64,000 nt of DNA from Occallatibacter gabretensis (lineage in GTDB: Bacteria; Acidobacteriota; Terriglobia; Terriglobales; Acidobacteriaceae), in contig NZ_LAIJ01000010.1 in NCBI RefSeq assembly GCF_001449115.1, positions 124,001-188,000 on the forward strand, given 5' to 3'. A program made the position numbers and the translations under genes. A model generated the notes under the pieces. The model was given only the letters and a program-made list of their open reading frames with translations. It was not told the DNA's origin and did not search any database. Shown here one piece after another: positions 45,766 through 54,439 of the stretch. How positions within the stretch are numbered: position 1 is the first letter of the stretch; each line of letters begins with the position of its first letter.

Positions 45766-46758
45766 ATGACCGTTACGCAGCCGAAGCCGCGGCGCAGCAT
45801 CTCCGCAGCCATCGGGCTCTTCTTTCTCGCTCCGTTTATCGCTGAGTACCTCCTGGGCGATCTCCCTATCACCCTGCTTATTGCGCTTGTGCTGCTAGCG
45901 CCCATGTATGGAGGTGGCGCGCTGCTTATCCGTGAAGTCGTGCGCCGCACAGGCCGCGGCTGGCCCAGCATTTTCCTGCTCGGTATTGCCTACGGCATCC
46001 TCGAAGAAGCTTTCACCACGCAATCGCTCTTCAACCCCAACTATCTCGGCAAGAACTTCCATCTGCTCGATCCCGCATTCATTCCCGCACTAGGCATCGG
46101 CGTGTGGTGGACGATCTTTGTGCTCACTCTGCACGTAGCCTGGAGCGTCTGCACCTCCATCGCAATCGCGGAAGCCCTTGCCCCCAGCCGCAACACCACT
46201 CCATGGCTCGGCCCCATCGGACTTTCCATCGTCACGGTACTCTTTGCCATTGGCGCAGTTGCGATGACGCGCCTGAGCTACGCCAAAGATCACTATCTCG
46301 CCTCACACGCGCAGTTCATCACAGCGGCAGTCCTCATCGTTGTCTTCGCCGTTGCCGCGTTCCTGCTTCCACGCTCAAAACCAGCCATCGCTTCTATGCC
46401 CGTGCCCAACCCATGGCTTACCGGTTTCGTCACTCTGCTTCTGGGTTCCGGCGTTATGTTCGTTCCCAATCGTTGGAACTGGTGGGCTGCAGCTGCAGTC
46501 TTTGCACTTGATGCGGTTGCACTCGTCCTGATTCTCTTCTGGTCTAAGAGCAAAGCATGGACGCCACTACACAAATTGGCTCTGGCTGCCGGCGCAGCAC
46601 TCGCCTACGGAGGTCACAGCTTCACTCAGCCTCCGCTTATTGAAAATGTGAGTTTGACTGTAGCCCGAGCCGGCAACGCCATCTTTACCCTCTTCATCAT
46701 CGCGCTCATCGCACTCGCAGCCCGGCGCAACACGCGTATCAGAACAGAGGCAGCTTAA
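45766..46758 (+). CDS. Multi-pass membrane protein (unknown)
   Basis: 330 residues from ATG 45766 with a GGAGG site; the longer TTG-initiated frame is unlikely. About nine membrane helices, and a conserved-looking loop YGILEEAFTTQSLFNPNYLG with paired glutamates that recalls, but does not match, CPBP proteases. Function unknown. A truncated relative lies at 44337-44556, so the gene was once duplicated. Its 3' end overlaps the convergent lipoprotein gene by 20 bp. Confidence 0.8.
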   Translation: MTVTQPKPRRSISAAIGLFFLAPFIAEYLLGDLPITLLIALVLLAPMYGGGALLIREVVRRTGRGWPSIFLLGIAYGILEEAFTTQSLFNPNYLGKNFHLLDPAFIPALGIGVWWTIFVLTLHVAWSVCTSIAIAEALAPSRNTTPWLGPIGLSIVTVLFAIGAVAMTRLSYAKDHYLASHAQFITAAVLIVVFAVAAFLLPRSKPAIASMPVPNPWLTGFVTLLLGSGVMFVPNRWNWWAAAAVFALDAVALVLILFWSKSKAWTPLHKLALAAGAALAYGGHSFTQPPLIENVSLTVARAGNAIFTLFIIALIALAARRNTRIRTEAA

Positions 46759-48997
46759 GCAGCGGATCGGGAAGGGAAGGCAACGGGGCAACAGCCTCGC
46801 TCGGCTTGGCCATGCACTTATGTGCCGGACCGGCAGTCATGTAGGACCGCGTCACATGCAGCCGGTCCATCACAATGTACCGCGTCCGCACACCATCCAT
46901 CGTCTCCGGCAGATCCTTTGGCAGCCGGCTGCGGTCCGCGTAGATCACCACCGCCGCCTCGCGCGGATTGTCCAGGCTCTGCCCTACACCCACGCCAAAG
47001 ATCGCCGGATTCTCCTGCATCCACTGCCGTGCTGCCTGTTGTTTCGCCTGCGACGCGCGGCTGAGCGCCGCCCCCGTCAATCCCGTCATCGCCGCCGTGT
47101 TTGCCACAGGCGCCGTGCCAGCCACAACCGCCGGCTCCGTGGTGGGAATTACCATTGTCCGCACGCCGCCCACCTGCGCCGGCACACTCGGCGTCATCGT
47201 CTCATCCACGTAGACCACAATCGCAGCCTCGCCCACACGGTCGCTGCTCTTACCCAGAGCCACGCCCAGAATCCCCTGGCCCGGGTTCACCAGCAGCCGT
47301 GCGGCAAAGAGCGCCTGCGCCGCACGCGCCATCTCTACCGTGCTCAGAGGCTCGCGCTGTGCCGCCGTTACCGCGCTGTCGCCATAGCTCAGGCAGCTTA
47401 CCGCATGGTCCGCGCCGCCCACAAAGCTGTAGCTGGTTCCCGCCCCGGCTCCGCCAGACGAGCCCTGCGCGCTCAGCTCATTCAGAACTTCAGGCGCCGG
47501 CGTCGCCATGGCCTGCACCACACCACTGGCATCCACGCCGCCAGCAAAGAACAACCCCACCGGCTCCGCATTCGCCGCATCCACCACCAGCGCACCGGAG
47601 TCGCCCGCATCGGAGAAGCGATCCCCGCTCAGCGCTATCTGGTGCGTAAACAGCTTCGTCAGGTAAGGCCGCGTCTCGGCGCAATCGGCAAAGTAGTCCA
47701 CGTTCACGTCTACGTCGACCGCCGTAATCGCACCGCAAGTCAGTCCCGTAGTGCGTCCGCTCTTCGCCACCTTCATCGTCAGCTTTCCGGTCTCGCCCTT
47801 GCCATCCGTCGAACTGACTCCCGGAGCCGCCGCGCCCAGCGTGCCATCAGCCTGCTTGCTGCCTAACTCCAGAATCGCGCCGCTCTGATCCACCGTGCGC
47901 GTGCCAATCAGCGCAATCGCCGCATCGGCATTGGTCTGCGCGGATTTCAGCGGCAGCCACGCGCTCAAAGACGCCACCGGGCTCGCGCCCGGCCCATCGC
48001 CATACGGTGTGCAATTGTTGTCAATCAGCCCCGGCTGCACAACTGCATCGCCCGCAGCTGCATGATCGCTGCGCGCCAGCACATGGTTATTGCTCAGCAG
48101 ATATTGATGTCCATTCGAGTCCGCAATCAGCGCGCCCAGCGTGCCGCCACAGCAATCCGCCACAGTGCTCCCATGCGCATCCAGATCGCCGTTGTTTCCG
48201 CCTGACCCGCCCAATGCCACAGGCCAGCTCAGCGCCTCGCGGTGCCGCGCCGGATTGCTCATCACTCCTGCCGCGCTTAGCAGAATCGCCGTCTCCGTCT
48301 TAGCTGCTCCGGTCCGCGCCTCCACGTATGTCACGCTGCCTGCGGCATCAACTGTAGCTGGCGCCGTATACGTCACAGTGCAGGTCGTAAATGTGTCACG
48401 TGCGTGCGTGCATTCCACCGGCCCCAGTGTGCCAGCCCCGCCTTCATGTGCGCCGGCCGCCACGGCAAAGTGGATCGCCGTATTCCCACCCGCCTGCGCC
48501 AGCCGCCCGCTCAGCGTAATCGTCCCTCCCGGAGCCACAGCCGCATTCTCCGGCGCAAGCGGCTCCAGAAATCCCGGTGTGATGGAAAGATGTGTCGTCG
48601 CTGTAATCGAAGGATCGGCTTTGAGCTGCGCCGTCAGCGTCACCTCCACACGATCGGCTGTCAAAAATCCCGGCGGCGTGTATTCGCCCGCACTATTTAT
48701 GCTGCCCGCGCCCGCCTTCGCATCACCGCCGCTCAGCATCCAGGTCGCATCCGCCGGTGCTCCATCGGCTTGCATTGTCGTGATCCGGTAAACCGCCCCG
48801 CCGCTCGCGCGCGTGGCATTGCAGCCCGTGCAGTTCGTATCAATGCTTGTTTCGCCCCCGGCGAGCATCAACGCCGTGCTCGTCGGCTGCATCATCCGCG
48901 CCGATCCGGCCCCGCATCCCACCAGCACAAGGGGGAGTGCCATACCCACTGCAGCCAGAAACAATCGCCCGATTCCACGCACGTTTGCTCTACGCAC
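46739..48997 (-). CDS. Trypsin-like protease-fold lipoprotein with tandem C-terminal repeats
   Basis: 752 residues from GTG 48997, giving a standard lipoprotein signal with lipobox LVLVGC; a TTG at 49063 is the alternative start. Ig-like beta region (about 40-240), then a serine-protease-like domain with LLSNNHVLAR (His), NADAAIALIG (Asp) and DAGDSGALVV (Ser), so a complete triad can be proposed. Two similar modules end the protein: GVALGKSSDRVGEAAIVVYV and GVGVGQSLDNPREAAVVIYA, each followed by GGVRT or DGVRT. Exported to the periplasm or outer membrane; peptidase activity is inferred from motifs. Confidence 0.8.
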   Translation of the reverse strand: MRRANVRGIGRLFLAAVGMALPLVLVGCGAGSARMMQPTSTALMLAGGETSIDTNCTGCNATRASGGAVYRITTMQADGAPADATWMLSGGDAKAGAGSINSAGEYTPPGFLTADRVEVTLTAQLKADPSITATTHLSITPGFLEPLAPENAAVAPGGTITLSGRLAQAGGNTAIHFAVAAGAHEGGAGTLGPVECTHARDTFTTCTVTYTAPATVDAAGSVTYVEARTGAAKTETAILLSAAGVMSNPARHREALSWPVALGGSGGNNGDLDAHGSTVADCCGGTLGALIADSNGHQYLLSNNHVLARSDHAAAGDAVVQPGLIDNNCTPYGDGPGASPVASLSAWLPLKSAQTNADAAIALIGTRTVDQSGAILELGSKQADGTLGAAAPGVSSTDGKGETGKLTMKVAKSGRTTGLTCGAITAVDVDVNVDYFADCAETRPYLTKLFTHQIALSGDRFSDAGDSGALVVDAANAEPVGLFFAGGVDASGVVQAMATPAPEVLNELSAQGSSGGAGAGTSYSFVGGADHAVSCLSYGDSAVTAAQREPLSTVEMARAAQALFAARLLVNPGQGILGVALGKSSDRVGEAAIVVYVDETMTPSVPAQVGGVRTMVIPTTEPAVVAGTAPVANTAAMTGLTGAALSRASQAKQQAARQWMQENPAIFGVGVGQSLDNPREAAVVIYADRSRLPKDLPETMDGVRTRYIVMDRLHVTRSYMTAGPAHKCMAKPSEAVAPLPSLPDPLLKLPLF

Positions 48998-49190
48998 ATG
49001 GCTTCCCGTCCTCGCCTCATGTGTGGGAACGGACCAAGCCGGTTGTAACTCGCTCAGAATCAATGTCTCAGACGCTTTCGGGTCGGAATTCAGGCCAGCA
49101 TTGCAAAGCCGACACTCATTCCATCGGCATTCTCAGTAAAATCCTACTGCCTTCGTAGTGTAATCCGCCCTGGGACCGCTGCAAACGTAT

Positions 49191-50225
49191 TTACCCGACT
49201 CTTACCGCCGTCTCGACCGTTTTGGAAATCTCAGCCACTCTCCGGTACGACTCAAGCCGATCCTCATGCCGGTAAGTATCCGTCACCACAATCACTTCGC
49301 TCGCCCCGGTCGCACTCACCAGCCGTTCCAGCCCCGCCTTCACCGTCACGTTTGATCCCACAATCGCCGCGCCCAGCTTGCTCTGCACCGCCGCACGTTC
49401 AGCCGGATTCCACAGCTCATCCATCGAATCCACCGGAGGCAGCAACTCCACCGCCTGACCGCGAATCAGCCGCAGAAACCGTTGCTGTGCTGTTGTAAAG
49501 AGCTTGCGCGCCTCCGCATCCGTCTCCGCCGCAACCACCTGCACGCCCACCATCATGTATGGACGCGCCAGTGTCTCGCTCGGCCGGAACTGCCTCTGAT
49601 ACATCTCCGCCGCCGCGTACAGAGACTCCGGCGCAAAGTGCGCCGCAAACGCAAACGGCAGCCCCAGCCGAGCCGCCAGCTGCGCGCTGAAGCCGCTCGA
49701 CCCCAGCAGCGTAATCGGCACATTCGTATTCTGCCCAGGAGTCGCCTTCACAGCCTGCCCCGGCCGGTCCGGTCCAAGATAGGTGCGCAATTCCTCCAGC
49801 AGTTCCGGAAAATCATCCCCGCTCTGCGCCATACTTCTGCGCAGCGCGCGCATCGTCTGATAGTCTCCGCCCGGCGCGCGTCCCAGCCCCAGGTCGATGC
49901 GCCCCGGATACATCGCCTCCAGCGTGCCGAACTGCTCGGCCACAATCAGCGGCGCATGGTTCGGCAGCATCACGCCGCCCGAGCCCACGCGAATCGTCTT
50001 CGTCGCATCCGCTACATGCCCAATCAGCACCGCAGTCGCCGCAGACGCAATGCCTGCAATCGAATGATGCTCCGCCAGCCAGAATCGTGTGTAGCCCCAC
50101 GCTTCGACGTGCTGCGCCAGGTCCACGGAGCGCGCAATCCCCGCTCCCGGCGCTTCATTCGGATGCAGCGCCACCAGATCGAGAACAGAAACCGCCAGTT
50201 CGCCTTCACTCTTTGCCATAACCAT
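49191..50225 (-). CDS. LLM-class flavin-dependent oxidoreductase
   Basis: About 344 residues from ATG 50225 (ATG 50219 and 50282 are also possible). Luciferase-like motifs: HVEAWGYTRFWLAEHHSIAGIAS, RVGSGGVMLPNHAPLIVAEQFGTLEAMYPGRIDLGLGRAPG, and ITLLGSSGFSAQLAARLGLPFAFAAHF. Such enzymes use FMNH2 (or F420) with oxygen; the substrate is unknown. Divergent from the macro-domain gene. Confidence 0.92.
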   Translation of the reverse strand: MVMAKSEGELAVSVLDLVALHPNEAPGAGIARSVDLAQHVEAWGYTRFWLAEHHSIAGIASAATAVLIGHVADATKTIRVGSGGVMLPNHAPLIVAEQFGTLEAMYPGRIDLGLGRAPGGDYQTMRALRRSMAQSGDDFPELLEELRTYLGPDRPGQAVKATPGQNTNVPITLLGSSGFSAQLAARLGLPFAFAAHFAPESLYAAAEMYQRQFRPSETLARPYMMVGVQVVAAETDAEARKLFTTAQQRFLRLIRGQAVELLPPVDSMDELWNPAERAAVQSKLGAAIVGSNVTVKAGLERLVSATGASEVIVVTDTYRHEDRLESYRRVAEISKTVETAVRVG

Positions 50226-50296
50226 TCGATTCACCGCAGCCCCTACAAGATGCGACCCAGAAAAACGCGGGCGTATCCTCAATGCGAGGGCGCTTC

Positions 50297-50824
50297 ATGG
50301 CTCAGCTCACCGCAGTCTCAGGAGACATAACGCAGCTCCACGTCGACGCCATCGTCAACGCCGCCAACGAGTCGCTGCTCGGCGGGGGAGGCGTAGATGG
50401 AGCCATTCACCGCGCCGCCGGACCTGATCTGCTCATCGCCTGCCGCAAGCTCAATGGCTGCCCCACCGGCGATGCCAAAGCCACACCCGGCTTTTGCCTG
50501 CCCGCCAAATGGGTCTTTCACGCCGTCGGCCCGGTCTGGCACGGCGGCGCAGATGGTGAAGACGATCTCCTTGCCGGGTGCTATCGTCGCTGCCTTGAGC
50601 TAGCGCTTGAAGTTGGAGCAAGGTCGGTTGCCTTTCCCGCCATCAGCACCGGTGTCTATCGCTTTCCGCCGGAGCGCGCCGCTAAGATTGCCATCGCAAT
50701 CGTGCGTTCGCGCATCGAAGAAAGCGGCGCAAAAGAAAGTGGCATAGACGAGCTTTTCTTCGTCTGTTTCAACAGCGAGACGCTACGCATCTATCAACAT
50801 CTGCTTTCCGATGCGCGTACTTAA
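50297..50824 (+). CDS. Macro-domain protein (ADP-ribose / O-acetyl-ADP-ribose hydrolase-like)
   Basis: 175 residues from ATG 50297 with a GAGGG site; ATG 50282 is an alternative. Clear MacroD-type motifs: GDITQLHVDAIVNAANESLLGGGGVDGAIHRAAGP and ISTGVYRFP. Binds and hydrolyses ADP-ribose derivatives, reversing ADP-ribosylation. Its stop is 62 bp before the aldo/keto reductase. Confidence 0.95.
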   Translation: MAQLTAVSGDITQLHVDAIVNAANESLLGGGGVDGAIHRAAGPDLLIACRKLNGCPTGDAKATPGFCLPAKWVFHAVGPVWHGGADGEDDLLAGCYRRCLELALEVGARSVAFPAISTGVYRFPPERAAKIAIAIVRSRIEESGAKESGIDELFFVCFNSETLRIYQHLLSDART

Positions 50825-50885
50825 AAATGCATCTCTAAAATTCTCCACTCTTAACGTTTCCTTCCACACTTTTCAAGGAGAAGCA

Positions 50886-51884
50886 ATGGAATACGTCAAT
50901 CTCGGCAAGACCGGACTCAAGGTCTCCCGCATCTGTCTCGGCTGCATGACCTACGGTTCGCCCGCCGGTGCTGAACCGAAACCAGGCCGTCACGCCTGGG
51001 CGCTCAATGAAGCTGACAGCCAGCCGTTCCTCAAGCAGGCACTCGATCTCGGCATCAATTTCTTCGATACAGCCAACGTCTACTCCAGCGGCGACAGCGA
51101 AGTCGTTCTCGGCAACTTCCTCAAAGCCAACACGCGTCGCGAGTCCGTCGTTATCGCCACCAAGGTCCATGGCCTCATGCGCGACGAACCCAACGGCAAA
51201 GGACTCTCGCGCAAGTCCATCTTGTTTGAGCTTGATCAAAGCCTTCAGCGTCTCAAGACCGATTACGTCGATCTCTACCAGATTCACCGCTGGGATTACG
51301 AAGTCCCCATCGAAGAGACCCTCGAAGCCCTGCATGACGCCGTAAAGGCCGGCAAGGTGCGCTACATCGGAGCCTCGTCCATGTTTGCGTGGCAGTTCGC
51401 CAAGTCGCTTTATCTCGCCGATCTTCGCAATTGGACACGCTTTGTCTCCATGCAGAACCACTACAACCTGCTCTACCGCGAGGAAGAGCGCGAGATGACC
51501 GGCCTCTGCGTCGATCAAGGCATCGGAATCATTCCGTGGAGTCCGCTCGCCCGTGGCCGTTTAGCGCGTCCCTGGAACTCCGAAAGCACCAAACGCCTCG
51601 AAACCGATCGCTTCGGCACAACCATGTATTCACCCACAGAAGATGCTGACCACAAGGTCGTCGATCGTCTCGTTGAAGTCTCATCCAAACGCGAAGTGCC
51701 GCAGGCGCAGGTCGCACTTGCATGGCTACTCGCCAAACCCGCAATCACGGCGCCCATTGTAGGCGCCACCAAACCGCACCATCTTGCGGACGCCGCAGCC
51801 TCACTCTCCATCAAGCTCACGCCAGAGGAAATCAAATCCCTCGAAGAACCATACACGCCGCATCCGGTTCTCGGCTTCAGCTAG
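50886..51884 (+). CDS. Aldo/keto reductase
   Basis: 332 residues from ATG 50886 with an AAGGAGA site. AKR active site: D and Y in FFDTANVYSSGDSE, K in IATKV, H in YQIHRWD; NADPH site near IVGATKPHHL. Close to the YajO/AKR11-13 type. Reduces carbonyls; physiological substrate unknown. Confidence 0.94.
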   Translation: MEYVNLGKTGLKVSRICLGCMTYGSPAGAEPKPGRHAWALNEADSQPFLKQALDLGINFFDTANVYSSGDSEVVLGNFLKANTRRESVVIATKVHGLMRDEPNGKGLSRKSILFELDQSLQRLKTDYVDLYQIHRWDYEVPIEETLEALHDAVKAGKVRYIGASSMFAWQFAKSLYLADLRNWTRFVSMQNHYNLLYREEEREMTGLCVDQGIGIIPWSPLARGRLARPWNSESTKRLETDRFGTTMYSPTEDADHKVVDRLVEVSSKREVPQAQVALAWLLAKPAITAPIVGATKPHHLADAAASLSIKLTPEEIKSLEEPYTPHPVLGFS

Positions 51885-51902
51885 GAAATTTATGTAAGGG
51901 TA

Positions 51903-51943
51903 CCCACCCTAGCGGCATAGTTGTTTTTTGCCGCCAGGGTGGG
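51903..51943. repeat. Hairpin repeat, copy a
   Basis: CCCACCCTAGCGGCA and TGCCGCCAGGGTGGG, 15-bp arms with one mismatch, around a T-rich loop (TAGTTGTTTTT). Followed by CTATGGC and GATCTCTGA words that also follow copy c. May act as a terminator for the reductase. Confidence 0.7.
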
Positions 51944-52020
51944 AATATCTATGGCTTTTTACGGCCTTTGTTTTTTATCTATAACCCTGATCTCTGACCC
52001 CTGATGCCTGATCTCTGTAC

Positions 52021-53049
52021 TTACCCCACCGACATCACCAGCTTGCCAAAGTGCGCGCCATTCTCCATCCGCGCCAGCACTTCGCGGGCATGCGTCCACG
52101 GAAAATCCTCGCCCACAGGCCTCAGGTTGCCCAGCGAAACAGCCTTGTTCATATCCCGAAAATCCTGCCGTGAGCCCACATAAATTCCACGCAACCGCAC
52201 CTGCTTATGAAGAATCAACGAAACCGGCAATGCTTCAGTCGGAGCCAGCCCAGGCCCAGACCCAGATCCCGTCAGCACGCCCACCTGCGCAATTGTCCCG
52301 CCCATCTTCACGGCCTTCAGGGATCGCGCCAGAGTCCCTACGCCGCCCACCTCGACAATCAAGTCCACGCCTTCGCCGTCCGTCTCATCCATCGCCCAGC
52401 GGGCCCAATCCGGCGTGGTCTTGTAGTTCAACCCGGCATCCAGACCCAACTCCTGCGCTCGCTCCAGCTTTTCGTCGCTGCTCGAGACGCCGAGCACCCG
52501 CGCTCCCCTCAGCCGCGCCAGCTGCAGCGTGAACAATGACACTCCGCCCGTCCCCTGGATCAACACCGTCCCGCCCGGCTTCAGATCCGCCGCAGCCAGC
52601 GCATTCCACGCTGTCACCGCCGCGCACGGCAGCGTTGCCGCCTCCTGGTAGCTCAGGTGCTCGGGAACCTCCACCAGGCCTTTCTCATGCAACACAACAT
52701 ACTCCGCCAGCATGCCGTCCATGTCGCCGCCCAGTGCACCCTTGGTCTTTTCCGGCGTCGGAGGCCCGTCAATCCAGTTCTGCATAAAGATACCCGCCAC
52801 GCGGTCACCCGCTTTCCACAGCGACACGCCATCGCCTACCGCAATCACCTCGCCCGCGCCATCCGAGCAGGGAATCCGCGGCAGCTTGAGCTTGGGGTTA
52901 TAGGTCCCCTTCACCACCATCAAGTCCCGATAATTGAATGAGATGGCATGTATTTTCACCAGAGCCTCTCCCGGCCCTGGTACCGGCGTCGGTCGCTCCG
53001 TAAACTCCAGCTTGTCGATTCCAAAAGAACTGATCTGCCAAACCCGCAT
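52021..53049 (-). CDS. Medium-chain dehydrogenase/reductase, quinone-oxidoreductase-like
   Basis: 342 residues. Opens FGIDKLEFTERPTPVPGPGEALVKI, has FNYRDLMVVKGTY and a nucleotide site GTGGVSLFTLQLARLRGA. The usual catalytic-zinc cysteine of MDR alcohol dehydrogenases is not seen, so probably zinc-independent. Uses NAD(P)H. TAAGGAG ribosome site before ATG 53049. Confidence 0.92.
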   Translation of the reverse strand: MRVWQISSFGIDKLEFTERPTPVPGPGEALVKIHAISFNYRDLMVVKGTYNPKLKLPRIPCSDGAGEVIAVGDGVSLWKAGDRVAGIFMQNWIDGPPTPEKTKGALGGDMDGMLAEYVVLHEKGLVEVPEHLSYQEAATLPCAAVTAWNALAAADLKPGGTVLIQGTGGVSLFTLQLARLRGARVLGVSSSDEKLERAQELGLDAGLNYKTTPDWARWAMDETDGEGVDLIVEVGGVGTLARSLKAVKMGGTIAQVGVLTGSGSGPGLAPTEALPVSLILHKQVRLRGIYVGSRQDFRDMNKAVSLGNLRPVGEDFPWTHAREVLARMENGAHFGKLVMSVG

Positions 53050-53165
53050 AAATGCTCCTTAACACTTGTTCACGTATGAATAACCCGTAAAGACCTGCTG
53101 ATTTTCGGTCAAAAAACTAATTTTAAGGAATCGAAACGAGTCGAAGTCCCCGTAGAATGGAAGAT

Positions 53166-53429
53166 ATGGCACGTGGTTGGGAAAGTAAATCCGTGGAGGA
53201 GCAAATGGCAACAGTGCAGCAGACGGTACCGATAGTGCCGGCAGGTTTCAACGCTGGGGAAGCTCGCCGCGTCGCGGAATCCGAGCGTACTCACCGCGCC
53301 CGGCAGAAACAGGCACTGAACCTGCAAAAGGAAAACATCCTTTCGCAGCGAACCTCAAGCCCGGCACGCCGCCAGGCCCTTGAAGCCGCCCTGGTACAGA
53401 TTGAAGCCGAACTGGAAAAGCTGAATTAA
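53166..53429 (+). CDS. Small conserved basic/helical protein (unknown)
   Basis: 87 residues from ATG 53166 (ATG 53157 possible). MARGWESKSVEEQM opening, then a charged helical part (RRQALEAALVQIEAELEKLN). The opening is familiar from small hypothetical proteins of Acidobacteriota; function unknown. Followed at once by a strong terminator, so it is its own unit. Confidence 0.75.
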   Translation: MARGWESKSVEEQMATVQQTVPIVPAGFNAGEARRVAESERTHRARQKQALNLQKENILSQRTSSPARRQALEAALVQIEAELEKLN

Positions 53430-53433
53430 CCGG

Positions 53434-53453
53434 CCCGCGAAAGCGGGTTTTTT
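53434..53453 (+). terminator. Rho-independent terminator
   Basis: CCCGC-GAAA-GCGGG stem with a GNRA tetraloop, then TTTTTT, 5 bp past the stop at 53429. Confidence 0.9.
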
Positions 53454-53481
53454 ATTGCGCTCCACCGTCGAGGCTGCCCAG

Positions 53482-53517
53482 CTCTCGCGATGTATTTGTT
53501 TTTGTCGCCTGCGAGAG
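53482..53517. repeat. Hairpin repeat, copy b
   Basis: CTCTCGC/GCGAGAG arms around a TGTATTTGTTTTTG loop that resembles copies a and c at the loop, while the arms differ. Confidence 0.45.
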
Positions 53518-53574
53518 GGATGAAAATATTTCGTATCGGTTCCAACCGCGCCGAAGGCGCAGTTGCCTGGTCGG

Positions 53575-54342
53575 CTAGTCCCGAACCAGCATGTACGGGT
53601 TCGCCTGCTGCACCGGCGTAAGCACTACATCCGCAATATTCACATGCGCCGGTCGCGTCGCGGCCCACAGAATCACGTCCGCGATATCCTCCGCCGTCAG
53701 CGCCTTCACGCCCTTGTAGACATTCCCGGCGCGATCCTCATCGCCGTGGAAGCGCACCAGGCTGAAGTCGGTCTGGACCATCCCAGGGTCCACGCTGGTC
53801 ACGCGGATCGGCGTTCCCAAAACATCCTGCCGAAGTCCGTCATTGATTGCTTTCTCTGCAGCCTTCGTTGCGCAGTACACCGCGCCATTCGGATATGTAA
53901 TGTGCCCGGCAATCGACCCTAGATTGATCACATGCCCGCTCTTGCGCTCCACCATGCCCGGAACCACCGCGCGCGTCACATACAGCAGCCCCTTCACGTT
54001 GGTGTCAATCATCTCGTCCCAGTCGGAAATCTTGCCCTCGTAGACTTTCTCCAGGCCACGGCTCAGCCCGGCATTGTTCACCAGGACTTCAATCTCCCGC
54101 CAACCCTCCGGCAGCGCCGCAATCGCAGCCACCACCGCGTCATTGTCCCGCACATCCAGCGCAAACGTATGTATATCCTGCGCACCATATTTCCGCGCTT
54201 CGTCTGCAATCTCAGCCAGCTTCTCCACACGCCGCGCCGCCAGCAACAACTTTGCACCCTCGCCAGCAAACGCCATTGCCGTCGCTGCGCCAATCCCCGC
54301 GCTCGCTCCCGTGACAAAAACAATCTTCCCTTGAAGTTTCAT
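53575..54342 (-). CDS. SDR-family oxidoreductase (YdfG-like)
   Basis: 255 residues. Classical SDR motifs: TGASAGIGAA (cofactor), NNAGLSRG, catalytic S (LGSIAG) and YCATK. Best fits the YdfG/3-hydroxy-acid dehydrogenase group, NADP-linked; substrate not certain. GGATGAAGG ribosome site. Confidence 0.93.
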   Translation of the reverse strand: MKLQGKIVFVTGASAGIGAATAMAFAGEGAKLLLAARRVEKLAEIADEARKYGAQDIHTFALDVRDNDAVVAAIAALPEGWREIEVLVNNAGLSRGLEKVYEGKISDWDEMIDTNVKGLLYVTRAVVPGMVERKSGHVINLGSIAGHITYPNGAVYCATKAAEKAINDGLRQDVLGTPIRVTSVDPGMVQTDFSLVRFHGDEDRAGNVYKGVKALTAEDIADVILWAATRPAHVNIADVVLTPVQQANPYMLVRD

Positions 54343-54367
54343 GCCTTCATCCTAACCAACCAAAGTC

Positions 54368-54413
54368 GGGTGCTACATCCTGGCGGCGTATTTGTTCTTT
54401 GCCTCTAGCGTGG
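54368..54413. repeat. Hairpin repeat, copy c (degenerate)
   Basis: ATCCTGGCGGCGTATTTGTTC then TTTGCCTCTAGCGTGGAAT aligns with copy a over its whole length, but its arms no longer pair well. The shared flank continues into the 3' end of the dehydrogenase gene at 54440. Confidence 0.55.
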
Positions 54414-54439
54414 AATAGCTATGGCCTGGTTTTCTTGGG

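Noticed and set aside
46820..47866. 348-codon open frame on the plus strand
   Set aside because: Antisense to the protease-like lipoprotein, Arg/His-rich with no family features.
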